Part shown: positions 53,979-64,000 of the stretch, piece after piece
Numbering within the stretch: the stretch's first letter is position 1
Layout of the letters: each line of letters begins with the position of its first letter
From: Algoriphagus sp.
Lineage (GTDB): Bacteria; Bacteroidota; Bacteroidia; Cytophagales; Cyclobacteriaceae
Reading direction: 5' to 3'
DNA length: 64,000 bases
Assembly: GCF_024305035.1 (NCBI RefSeq)
Contig: NZ_JAMWZB010000017.1
Span: forward strand, 42,300-106,299
Notes under the pieces: generated by a model
What the model was told of the DNA's origin: nothing
Databases searched by the model: none
What the model saw: the letters and a program-made list of their open reading frames with translations, nothing else
Made by a program: the position numbers and the translations under genes

Positions 53979-54436
53979 ATTGAAAATTAGGGAAACCCAG
54001 AATGGCAAATTGGCATGCCCCAGGTTGGGTACTGGATCAGCCCCCATTCTTTTTGATCACGGTTTTGGGCAAATCGCAAGGAAACTTTCCGTTTTGCAAC
54101 CTACAATAGGGGAATGTTTCCGTTTACTTCCTTTAGCTTTTTTACCATGTTCGAAGATAGGAGCACCCAGAATCCATCACGCTTCCCAAAAATCACTGGA
54201 GCCTTTTCATTTAAAAGCTGATGCAACAAGAGACTTTCACGAACTTTCTTCTCATCGGTTTCAGTAGAGCAGGAAAATTTTCAAAATTATCCTGTGAGCT
54301 ATTCTTCGACCAGCTAAGACCTCCCATCGGTCTGCCTCCGAAGAATGTCAAAACCAGGTTCCACGATGGCTTCGAGCACTTCCTTGACTGCTTACCTCTC
54401 CCATTTGAAGAATTGGTTTTCATCCACAGCGTTTGA
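53973..54436 (+). pseudogene. Decayed alpha/beta-hydrolase gene
   Basis: Three frames hold consecutive parts of one alpha/beta-hydrolase. The first (from about 53974) reads MGLKIRETQNGKLACPRLG, then LFDHGFGQ, the oxyanion region. A second frame near 54128-54200 reads SFSFFTMFEDRSTQNPSRF, comparable to FDLFFHGRST in intact relatives. A third (about 54221-54436) reads FLLIGFSRAGKFSKLSCEL, the GxSxG nucleophile elbow. At least two frame changes and the loss of the remaining two-thirds of the gene show decay. It begins at the end of repeat copy 4. A real short gene in this stretch is unlikely. Confidence 0.55.
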
Positions 54437-54730
54437 TTAGCTTCATCTGGTAACTATATCCGTTTGGTTTTTTTTAACGCAGTTTTTCAAGCTTCTGACT
54501 ACTGGATGGAAAACAGGAACACCACTACCCCCAGCCTATTTTTTTTTGGTAAGTGCTGGGCAAATTCAACCCAACTTTCTAGGGGTCAAAGAGCATGAAT
54601 GGGAATAACGGTAAACGACTAGTAGGATCCTAACTCAGGAATGCTCAACTGACTAAAATCATTTTTTAAACAAACGCTTGACCCATGAATTACCAAGTCT
54701 CCACCTTAACTTCGCTAAAAATTTAATTCC
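54437..54730. other. Gene-free region upstream of fhs
   Basis: I see no gene here. CCCAGC (54530-54535) and GCTGGG (54555-54560) can pair around a T-rich loop. A segment around 54588-54655 (GAGCATGA, AGTAGGATCC, CTGACT) vaguely resembles the repeat family in order but is too weak to call. A promoter for fhs is expected in this stretch; no convincing TAnnTTTG with a properly spaced TTG was found. Confidence 0.5.
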
Positions 54731-56401
54731 ATGACCGATCTCGAAATTGCAAATCTAACCGTTCCGGCCCCCATCCGTGAAATTGCAGAAAAGCTGTCCA
54801 TTCCAGAGAAAGACCTAGAATACTATGGAAAATTTAAAGCCAAACTTCCGCTGTCATTTTTAGAGGAAGAGGCAGTCCAAAGAAGTAAGCTCATTCTGGT
54901 TACTGCCATTACGCCCACTCCTGCTGGGGAAGGCAAAACCACTACTACGATCGGCTTGGTGGACGCTTTGAACCAAATCGGAAAAAAAGGCACTGCGGTA
55001 ATCCGTGAGCCGAGCCTGGGTCCTGTCTTTGGTATTAAAGGAGGGGCTGCCGGCGGAGGACGAAGTCAGGTTATTCCAATGGAAGACATCAATCTACACT
55101 TTACAGGGGACTTTTCTGCTATTGAAAAGGCAAATAATCTTTTGGCGGTATTGATTGACAATAACATGCAAAGCAAAAAGAGAAACCTTCATTTAGATCC
55201 TAGAAAAGTACTTTGGAAACGGACCTTGGACATGAATGACCGGGCGCTTCGCAGTATTGTTTTGGGATTGGGAGGAACCACCGGTGGAATTCCTCGGGAA
55301 AGCGGGTTCACTATCACGGCGGCTAGCGAGGTCATGGCTATTTTATGCCAAAGTAAAAGCATCTCTGATCTCAAAGCGCGTTTTGCACAGATCTACATCG
55401 GAGATACCCTGTCGGGTGAGGCCATTTTTGCCCGAGACCTCCATGCGCAAGGGGCCATGGCCGCTTTGATGAAAGAGGCGATCAAGCCCAATCTTGTCCA
55501 AACCCTCGAGCACAATCCTGCGCTAATCCATGGAGGGCCATTTGCGAATATCGCACAAGGTACCAATTCAATTTTAGCGACTAAAATCGCAATGAGCCTC
55601 AGCGATTATGTGGTGACCGAAGCCGGTTTTGGGTCAGATCTCGGCGCAGAAAAATTCCTAAACATCAAGTGTCGCCAAGCCCAACTAGCACCGAAAGCCA
55701 TCGTACTTGTAGCTACCATACGAGCCTTAAAATATCACGGAGGTCAGGCCTTGAAGGATCTGGAAAAAGAGCATATCGAAGCCTTAACTCAAGGGTTTGC
55801 AAATCTGGATGGTCACCTGGACGCACTCAACTCATTCGGTGTACCGGTGGTAATTGCGATCAATGTCTTCTCAAGTGATACCGAGACGGAAAAATCACTT
55901 CTTTTGGATTATTGTGAACGAAAAGGCATTTCAGCGGCACTAAGTGAGGGATGGGCCAAGGGCGGACTAGGTTGTGTAGACCTTGCTCAAAAAGTGGTAA
56001 AAACGGCCGAACAAAATGATTCCAAAGGAATAAAATTCACCTATAATCTAGAAGACAGCCCAGTTCTCAAAATCGAAAAAGTAGCCCAAACCATTTATGG
56101 AGCAGACGCTGTGGTGTTAACTCAGGCCGCTAAAAATAAACTAAAGAGATTTGAAGAGTTGGGCTATGGCAATCTCCCCATTTGCATCGCAAAAACCCAA
56201 AAAAGTCTCAGTGATGATGAGAAAAAGCTTGGAAGACCACAAGGATTTGAGGTTCAAATCCGAGATTTCGAAATAGCAGCTGGGGCAGGATTTATCATTC
56301 CTATCGCTGGGGAAATCCTCAGGATGCCAGGCCTACCGCTAGTCCCTGCCGCCGAAAGGATTGATATCGACCAGGAGGGTACCATCAGCGGTCTATTTTA
56401 A
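54731..56401 (+). CDS. fhs: Formate-tetrahydrofolate ligase
   Basis: Fhs makes 10-formyl-tetrahydrofolate from formate, ATP and THF. The 556-residue length is the family norm. The P-loop is TPAGEGKT at about 64-71, followed by PSLGPVFGIKGGAAGGGRSQV (about 93-113) and TEAGFGSDLGAEKF (about 296-309), all highly conserved. It may supply one-carbon units for purine synthesis, which fits the following purL. The intergenic gap of about 100 bp contains purL's own promoter element. Confidence 0.97.
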   Translation: MTDLEIANLTVPAPIREIAEKLSIPEKDLEYYGKFKAKLPLSFLEEEAVQRSKLILVTAITPTPAGEGKTTTTIGLVDALNQIGKKGTAVIREPSLGPVFGIKGGAAGGGRSQVIPMEDINLHFTGDFSAIEKANNLLAVLIDNNMQSKKRNLHLDPRKVLWKRTLDMNDRALRSIVLGLGGTTGGIPRESGFTITAASEVMAILCQSKSISDLKARFAQIYIGDTLSGEAIFARDLHAQGAMAALMKEAIKPNLVQTLEHNPALIHGGPFANIAQGTNSILATKIAMSLSDYVVTEAGFGSDLGAEKFLNIKCRQAQLAPKAIVLVATIRALKYHGGQALKDLEKEHIEALTQGFANLDGHLDALNSFGVPVVIAINVFSSDTETEKSLLLDYCERKGISAALSEGWAKGGLGCVDLAQKVVKTAEQNDSKGIKFTYNLEDSPVLKIEKVAQTIYGADAVVLTQAAKNKLKRFEELGYGNLPICIAKTQKSLSDDEKKLGRPQGFEVQIRDFEIAAGAGFIIPIAGEILRMPGLPLVPAAERIDIDQEGTISGLF

Positions 56402-56474
56402 GGATTTCTTTCAAAGAATGGAAAAGGGAAGGATTTTCTCATCTTTTGCTTTTCCATTCCTTCTACCAATTCCT

Positions 56475-56482
56475 TACCTTTG
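56475..56482 (+). promoter_or_regulatory. -7 element TACCTTTG upstream of purL
   Basis: TACCTTTG followed by CAGC is a full match to TAnnTTTG and lies 20 bases before the purL ATG at 56503. It falls inside the upstream extension of the open frame, supporting 56503 as the start. A good -33 box at 19 bp is not seen. Confidence 0.5.
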
Positions 56483-56502
56483 CAGCTTACCAGCTCAAGG
56501 AC

Positions 56503-59500
56503 ATGATTTTCTTCTTTGAATCCCCTCAAAAAAGCGTTTACGCTGTACAGACCCCTCAACCTTTCGCCCCTGATGATCTTGCTAAACTCTCCTGGCTTTT
56601 TGGAGAGGCCCAAGCCCTTTCAGATGCTCAGATAACTGGAAAATTTTCCGGACCACGAAAGGAAATGATCACTCCCTGGTCCACCAATGCGGTGGAAATC
56701 ACCCTCAATATGGGCATCTCTGGAATTCAGCGGATTGAAGAATTTTCCCCTATATCTGAAGGGGATCAACTAGATCCCATGCTTCAAAAGGCATACGATG
56801 GGCTCACGCAACAGATTTTTGACATTGATATTCAACCCGAATCCATACAGCAGGTTGAGGATATCGCCTCCTACAATCAGAAAGAAGGACTCGCGCTCAG
56901 TGAGGAAGAGGTAAGCTATCTTGAAAAGGTTTCCGATCAACTCGGAAGACCCTTGACGGACTCGGAGGTTTTTGGATTTTCCCAGGTCAATTCAGAGCAT
57001 TGCCGGCACAAAATCTTTAATGGCACCTTTATCATTGATGGGGAAGAAAAACCGATGACTCTGTTTCAACTCATCAAGGAAACGTCCAAGAAAAACCCAA
57101 ATCGAATCGCTTCTGCCTACAAAGACAATGTGGCATTCGTACAAGGCCCCAAAGCTTTTCAATTTGCCCCTAAAACCCAACATCAAGCCGACTTTTTTGA
57201 ACAGCGCGAAATCGACACGGTCATTTCCCTGAAAGCGGAAACCCACAATTTTCCCACTACCGTCGAGCCTTTCAACGGTGCGGCAACGGGATCAGGTGGG
57301 GAAATCCGAGACCGTCTGGCTGGAGGAACGGCCTCTATCCCATTGGCGGGAACTGCCGTTTACATGACCTCTTACCCTAGGAGTGAAAAGAATCGATCTT
57401 GGGAAGAGAAACTTACCGAAAGACCCTGGCTCTATCAGACCCCGATGGATATTTTGATCAAAGCCTCCAATGGGGCTTCGGACTTTGGAAATAAATTTGG
57501 TCAACCCTTGATTTCAGGCTCCCTGCTAACCTTTGAACACGAGGAAAATGGGACACAATATGGCTTTGACAAAGTCATCATGCTTGCCGGTGGTGTAGGC
57601 TTCACCAATGCCAAATACACCAAAAAAGCAGAACCGAAAACCGGAGATCAAATCGTCATCATGGGCGGAGACAATTACCGCATCGGGATGGGGGGGTCAG
57701 CGGTCTCTTCCCTCAATACCGGGGAGCTTTCCAATGCGATCGAACTCAATGCGATTCAACGCTCAAACCCGGAGATGCAAAAACGGGTAGCCAACGTCAT
57801 TCGGGCTATGGCCGAAAGCGAGGACAACCCGATTATTTCCATTCACGATCACGGTGCGGGAGGACACTTAAATTGTCTTTCCGAACTGGTTGAAAATACC
57901 GGAGGAACGATTCACATCGATCAATTACCCGTAGGTGACCCTACCCTATCTGCGAAGGAAATTATCGGCAATGAGTCCCAAGAGCGAATGGGAATGGTCG
58001 TGGACAAAAAAGACATCCCCACACTAAAACAGCTCTCTGAACGGGAAAGAGCGCCTTTTTACGTGGTCGGGGAGACAACTGGAGACATGCATTTCAAGTT
58101 TGAAAATCAAAAAACCGGTGAAAAACCGGTAGATTGGAATTTGAGGTATATGTTTGGTTCCTCTCCAAAAACTATCCTGGAAGATGCTACTTCCCATGCT
58201 GACTTTAGTGAGGGAAGTTATCAAATCGCACAGCTAAAATCCTATCTGGAAGCAGTCCTTCAGCTCGAAGCAGTAGCCTGTAAAGACTGGTTGACCAATA
58301 AGGTGGACCGGTCCGTTACCGGGCGGGTAGCCACGCAGCAAACCGTCGGCGAGATCCAACTTCCTCTCAATGATGTGGCGGTTATGGCCTTGGACTACAC
58401 CGGAAACAAAGGAATTGCTACTTCCATCGGGCATGCTCCTGTAGCAGCATTAGCTAATCCGGAGGCAGGCAGCAGATTGGCGATCGCAGAAGCCCTGACC
58501 AACTTGGTTTTTGCCCCCATTGCTGAAGGAATGAAAGGCATTTCCCTTTCTGCCAACTGGATGTGGCCGGCAAAAAACAAGGGGGAAAACGACAGGCTAT
58601 ACCGGGCTGTGGAAGCGGTATCTAATTTTGCGATCGAACTGGGAATCAACATTCCGACAGGAAAAGATTCCCTATCCATGACGCAAAAATATCCCGACGG
58701 TAAAGTGGTTTATGCCCCAGGAACTGTGATCATTTCTACGGTGGGAGAATGCGCTGACATCAATAAAACCGTTAAAGCTGCACTTCAGCCTGTGGAAGGT
58801 TCTAAAATCTACTGGATCGATTTTTCAAAAGACGCTGCCAAACTTGGCGGATCAAGCTTTTACCAGGTGCTCAACAAGATCGGTCAAGAAACACCTACCG
58901 TCCAAGACGCAGACTACTTTAGCCATGCCTTTATGGCGGTGCAAAAACTAATCGAGCAGGGATTGGTTTTGTCCGGTCACGATATCTCAGCAGGAGGAAT
59001 AATCACCTCACTTTTGGAAATGTGTTTTCCCTCTGCTCAAGCAGGACTGAACGTAAAAACAGACCGATTCGGGGAACCAGATTTGGTAAAAGCGCTTTTT
59101 GCAGAAAATCCAGGTGTATTGATTCAAGTAAACGAAACTGAAAAAGTTCGGGCTATTTTACATAATTACGGGATCGATTTCATTTCCATTGCCGATGTCA
59201 ATACGGGAGGGCAGGTCCGTCTTGATGGACTTGATTTAACTGTATCTGTATCTGAAATGCGGGATATCTGGTTTCGCTCCTCCTATCTATTGGATAGAAA
59301 ACAAAGCGGAGAAAAACTCGCCAAAGACCGATTTGAGAATTACAAAAATCAACCGCTAAGCTATGCATTTGCGCGGGATTGGGAAGGAAATCTCAAAAAG
59401 GCGGGACTGGATCCTTTCCGAAATCAAAAAGGAAAAGCCAAGGCCGCCATCATCCGAGAAAAAGGGGTAAATGGAGATCGGGAAATGGCCTATGCCCTTT

Positions 59501-60183
59501 GGCTGGCTGGCTTTGAAGTGAAAGATATTCACATGACCGATCTAATAGCCGGGCGGGAGGATCTTTCCGATGTAAACATGATTGTATTTGTGGGCGGATT
59601 TTCCAATTCCGATGTATTGGGTTCAGCCAAAGGTTGGGCTGGTGCATTCCTGTATAATCCAAAAGCCAAACAGGCACTGGATCAGTTTTACGCTAGAGCT
59701 AATACGCTTAGCTTGGGCGTTTGTAACGGCTGTCAACTGATGGTTGAATTAGGTTTGGTTGGGAAAACAAATGCTTCCAAGGCCAAAATGCTTCACAATG
59801 AGAGCCACAAATTTGAATCAGCATTTGTCAACGTGACTATTCCGCAAAACAATACCGTCATGCTTGGTGCTTTGAGCGGTCAGCGATTGGGGGTATGGGT
59901 AGCTCATGGAGAAGGAAAATTCCAATTACCCGAGACCGAAAGCAGCTATCAGATTGGCATGAAATATAGCTATGATGCCTATCCCGGTAACCCCAACGGT
60001 TCGGATTATGCAGTAGCGGGAATTGCTTCAGAGGATGGCAGACATCTGGCGATTATGCCACACATCGAACGAAGTCTGAAACCCTGGAACTGGGCTCATT
60101 ATCCAAGCCAGAGGCAGGATGAGTTCACCCCTTGGCTAGAGGCTTTCATTCAGGCCAGAAAATGGGTGGAAGCAAACAACTAA
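56503..60183 (+). CDS. purL: Phosphoribosylformylglycinamidine synthase
   Basis: PurL converts FGAR, ATP and glutamine to FGAM in purine synthesis. The 1226-residue single-chain form combines the N-terminal domain, two AIR-synthase-like domains (for example GGEIRDRLAGGTAS and MGGSAVSSLN; DHGAGGHLNC) and a C-terminal class I glutamine amidotransferase with C1074 in LGVCNGCQL and a C-terminal His-Ile-Glu (MPHIERS). The large type occurs in Bacteroidota and Proteobacteria. It is preceded by fhs, making a one-carbon and purine pair, and ends with a strong terminator. Confidence 0.97.
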   Translation: MIFFFESPQKSVYAVQTPQPFAPDDLAKLSWLFGEAQALSDAQITGKFSGPRKEMITPWSTNAVEITLNMGISGIQRIEEFSPISEGDQLDPMLQKAYDGLTQQIFDIDIQPESIQQVEDIASYNQKEGLALSEEEVSYLEKVSDQLGRPLTDSEVFGFSQVNSEHCRHKIFNGTFIIDGEEKPMTLFQLIKETSKKNPNRIASAYKDNVAFVQGPKAFQFAPKTQHQADFFEQREIDTVISLKAETHNFPTTVEPFNGAATGSGGEIRDRLAGGTASIPLAGTAVYMTSYPRSEKNRSWEEKLTERPWLYQTPMDILIKASNGASDFGNKFGQPLISGSLLTFEHEENGTQYGFDKVIMLAGGVGFTNAKYTKKAEPKTGDQIVIMGGDNYRIGMGGSAVSSLNTGELSNAIELNAIQRSNPEMQKRVANVIRAMAESEDNPIISIHDHGAGGHLNCLSELVENTGGTIHIDQLPVGDPTLSAKEIIGNESQERMGMVVDKKDIPTLKQLSERERAPFYVVGETTGDMHFKFENQKTGEKPVDWNLRYMFGSSPKTILEDATSHADFSEGSYQIAQLKSYLEAVLQLEAVACKDWLTNKVDRSVTGRVATQQTVGEIQLPLNDVAVMALDYTGNKGIATSIGHAPVAALANPEAGSRLAIAEALTNLVFAPIAEGMKGISLSANWMWPAKNKGENDRLYRAVEAVSNFAIELGINIPTGKDSLSMTQKYPDGKVVYAPGTVIISTVGECADINKTVKAALQPVEGSKIYWIDFSKDAAKLGGSSFYQVLNKIGQETPTVQDADYFSHAFMAVQKLIEQGLVLSGHDISAGGIITSLLEMCFPSAQAGLNVKTDRFGEPDLVKALFAENPGVLIQVNETEKVRAILHNYGIDFISIADVNTGGQVRLDGLDLTVSVSEMRDIWFRSSYLLDRKQSGEKLAKDRFENYKNQPLSYAFARDWEGNLKKAGLDPFRNQKGKAKAAIIREKGVNGDREMAYALWLAGFEVKDIHMTDLIAGREDLSDVNMIVFVGGFSNSDVLGSAKGWAGAFLYNPKAKQALDQFYARANTLSLGVCNGCQLMVELGLVGKTNASKAKMLHNESHKFESAFVNVTIPQNNTVMLGALSGQRLGVWVAHGEGKFQLPETESSYQIGMKYSYDAYPGNPNGSDYAVAGIASEDGRHLAIMPHIERSLKPWNWAHYPSQRQDEFTPWLEAFIQARKWVEANN

Positions 60184-60196
60184 GATCAATTGGGGT

Positions 60197-60237
60197 AAAA
60201 AATCCCTGCTGGATGAAAAATTCAAGCAGGGATTTTT
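60197..60237 (+). terminator. Rho-independent terminator after purL
   Basis: AAAAATCCCTGCT (60197-60209) and AGCAGGGATTTTT (60225-60237) form a perfect 13-bp stem with a 15-base loop. Confidence 0.85.
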
Positions 60238-60282
60238 ATAAAACGTAGGTAAATCCCAGCCCTCAGAATAGGAATGGGCAGG

Positions 60283-62655
<2,373 letters not shown>

Positions 62656-62839
62656 TTTTAAAGGTGAATTTTTAAGGGCATGCAAAGATCCGCTTCTATT
62701 CATTTATTTTCAAAAAATAAGTTGATAAATTATTAATTATCAACACTTAGCTTCGAAACTGGCACTTGTTTAAAAATTCTGAAAGGCAAAATTCCACTGG
62801 ATTCTATTTCTTTCCCCTATTTTAAAATATCTTGTATTC

Positions 62840-63646
62840 ATGCAACGCAGACCTTTTCTCCAAAAAATCAGCCTCATTGGTTCATCTCTTATGACTATGC
62901 CCTTTTTGCTTCATGGGAAAATGGATTTTCCCAAAAAGACCAAAATCAAGTTTATCACCGCCTCTGATGGCCATTTCGGTCAACCCGACACCGATTTTAA
63001 GGCTTCCCATCAGCAACTTATCCAGGCGCTTAACCAAGAAAAAGACCTGGATTTCGTCGTATTTAACGGGGACCTGATTCATGATGACCCTAACTGGATG
63101 CCGGAGGTCAAAAAAGCCTACGATCAACTCTCCGTTCCCTATTTTACTTGCCGGGGAAATCATGATCGGGTGAGCCTAGAGACTTGGGAGGAAATCTGGG
63201 GAAGACCCAGCAATTTTGCATTTATCCATCAAAATCAGTTGGGAGTTATCCTGCTAGACTGTTCCAATGAAACCGGAGAATACCTATGTGCAGATTTAGC
63301 GTTTGCTTCTGCCAAACTCGAAGAATTTAACCAGCTGGAACAGGTAGTCGTCTTCATCCACATCTCCCAAAATGACTGGACTCGCCATGGTGTGGCTTGC
63401 ACCGATTTTCTTGATTTAGTAACCAGCTACCCCAATGTCAAAGCCACCTTTCACGGTCATGATCATGACGTGGATGGACAAATGCTTTACCGGAAAAAAC
63501 CATTCCTCTGGTCTGGACATTTTGGCGGTTCATGGGGCAATCCCTTCCCTTCCTTTCGGGTTTGCGAAATCGGAGAGGACGGCAAAATCGCCACCTACCT
63601 GAAGACCGTAAACGAAGGGATGATTCTCAATGGGCACAATTTATAA
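62840..63646 (+). CDS. Metallophosphoesterase-family protein
   Basis: The 268-residue protein has an N-terminal export-like segment (RRPFLQKISLIGSSLM, about 4-19; it could be Tat-like but only one RR is seen). It carries the calcineurin-like metal motifs: FITASDGHFG, GDLIHDD, RGNHDR and HGHDHDVDG. Length and the C-terminal GGSWGNPFPSFR fit secreted bacterial phosphoesterases. The substrate is unknown. The stop codon is followed directly by the tandem repeat array; the gene's last codons may even overlap the first degenerate unit. Confidence 0.9.
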   Translation: MQRRPFLQKISLIGSSLMTMPFLLHGKMDFPKKTKIKFITASDGHFGQPDTDFKASHQQLIQALNQEKDLDFVVFNGDLIHDDPNWMPEVKKAYDQLSVPYFTCRGNHDRVSLETWEEIWGRPSNFAFIHQNQLGVILLDCSNETGEYLCADLAFASAKLEEFNQLEQVVVFIHISQNDWTRHGVACTDFLDLVTSYPNVKATFHGHDHDVDGQMLYRKKPFLWSGHFGGSWGNPFPSFRVCEIGEDGKIATYLKTVNEGMILNGHNL

Positions 63647-64000
63647 CTTCTCACCACTTACGAAATCAAGCATGACACAAACCGGGACACATTGACCTAA
63701 CTATCAATCATGCGAGATTCCCTCTGACCGTTAAAAAAAACAAATTATAAACAGATGAAATACCCATGTCGAATAGTCGACACACAGGAGAATGATTATC
63801 CAGGGTATTCCATCTGACTGTTCAAAAACAATTATAAACAGATGAAATCGAGCACGACGTACCCGTCACACAGCGGGAGGATTAGAATTGCGAGATTCCA
63901 TCTGACCCCTGAAAAACAAATTATAAACAGATGAAATCGAGCATGACGTACCCGTCACACAGCGGGAGGATTAGAATTGCGAGATTCCATCTGACCCCTG
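63646..64000 (+). repeat. Tandem array of structured 88-bp elements, running off the window end
   Basis: Four head-to-tail units are seen: a degenerate one (about 63646-63740), then 63741-63828, 63829-63916 and 63917-64000 (incomplete). The period is 88 bp between units 2, 3 and 4. Units 3 and 4 differ by one substitution and one indel; unit 2 keeps CAAATTATAAACAGATGAAAT, CACACAG, GATT and TTCCATCTGAC but differs elsewhere. Each of units 2-4 can form an outer stem CAGATGAAAT.../...ATTCCATCTG with one A-C mismatch and a central 4-to-6-bp hairpin with a 4-base loop. No frame is open across the array. Confidence 0.85.

Noticed and set aside
53944..54267. Intact gene of 107 residues
   Set aside because: Its start region lies in a repeat copy and the continuation of the same hydrolase is found in other frames, so it is a remnant.
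54530..54560. Terminator or riboswitch hairpin upstream of fhs
   Set aside because: The poly-T run lies in the loop rather than after the stem, and no tetrahydrofolate riboswitch pattern is recognisable.
63646..64000. CRISPR array
   Set aside because: Units are contiguous tandem repeats with no unique spacers, the period is 88 bp, and no cas genes are present.
63646..64000. Integron attC sites
   Set aside because: The GTTRRRY/RYYYAAC boxes are not present and there is no cassette or integrase; the conserved arms differ from attC.

Overview
The window is chromosomal DNA of a Bacteroidota bacterium, most likely of the order Cytophagales (a Cyclobacteriaceae- or Algoriphagus-like organism; this is inference, since no rRNA is present). 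The evidence is a Bacteroidota-type LptD-like barrel, a PorG/DUF6089 protein, a type IX secretion (T9SS) cargo with a C-terminal sorting domain, a DUF4221-like lipoprotein, a Bacteroidota AddAB pair, very few Shine-Dalgarno-like sites, and several promoters of the Bacteroidota form TTG-N18..21-TAnnTTTG. Coding density is high. I see no rRNA, tRNA, insertion sequence, prophage or CRISPR.

Layout. 1-6.1 kb: 3' end of an outer-membrane LptD-like gene, then minus-strand arsC-like, hemL, a periplasmic-binding-fold protein and guaA. 6.2-13 kb: phosphotriesterase-like lipoprotein, ligase-associated exonuclease, DUF4221-like lipoprotein, flavin reductase with two small genes, an SDR-fold protein, then folE with a BH4-type 6-pyruvoyl-tetrahydropterin synthase. 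13.2-18.4 kb: envelope genes, namely two L,D-transpeptidases lying tail to tail, kdsA/kdsC for Kdo, and a GNAT-nitrilase fusion. 18.6-26.3 kb: MscS channel, DUF6089, Na/Pi cotransporter, universal stress protein, two glycosyltransferase-like genes, an acetyltransferase and a secreted RidA. 26.6-32.6 kb: AddB/AddA recombination nuclease. 32.8-38 kb: GH67 alpha-glucuronidase with a VOC protein, a lipoprotein, a creatininase-like protein and a pentapeptide-repeat protein. 38.3-46.9 kb: a second-type DnaE polymerase, CotH-like protein, truncated globin, ENPP-like phosphodiesterase, OmpA-like lipoprotein, acetyltransferase, UPF0158 and ssb. 47.1-53.7 kb: a complete TetR-controlled RND efflux operon. 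54-60.2 kb: a decayed alpha/beta hydrolase, then fhs and purL (one-carbon and purine metabolism). 60.3-64 kb: a large glycine-rich T9SS cargo, a metallophosphoesterase, and a tandem repeat array.

The most unusual signal is a family of non-coding elements of about 70-90 bp that I could align by eye at eight places: one degenerate copy near 7.3 kb, single copies near 36.5, 46.3 and 53.9 kb, and four head-to-tail copies (period 88 bp) from about 63.65 kb running off the window end. The copies share GAAATC/GATTCC arms, a central hairpin with a four-base loop and a conserved CACAG-GGAGGAT-like strand. The arms of the central hairpin differ in sequence between copies but remain complementary in most of them, so structure seems to be under selection. 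No gene in the window explains the family. A REP-like element moved by a distant RAYT transposase, or a structured RNA, are the hypotheses offered.

Other points of interest: the folE/PTPS pair indicates a tetrahydrobiopterin-type pterin pathway; the nearby SDR lacks the catalytic tyrosine; the efflux regulator has a clear palindromic operator on its own promoter; and the T9SS cargo carries a hexanucleotide microsatellite encoding Gly-Asn repeats.
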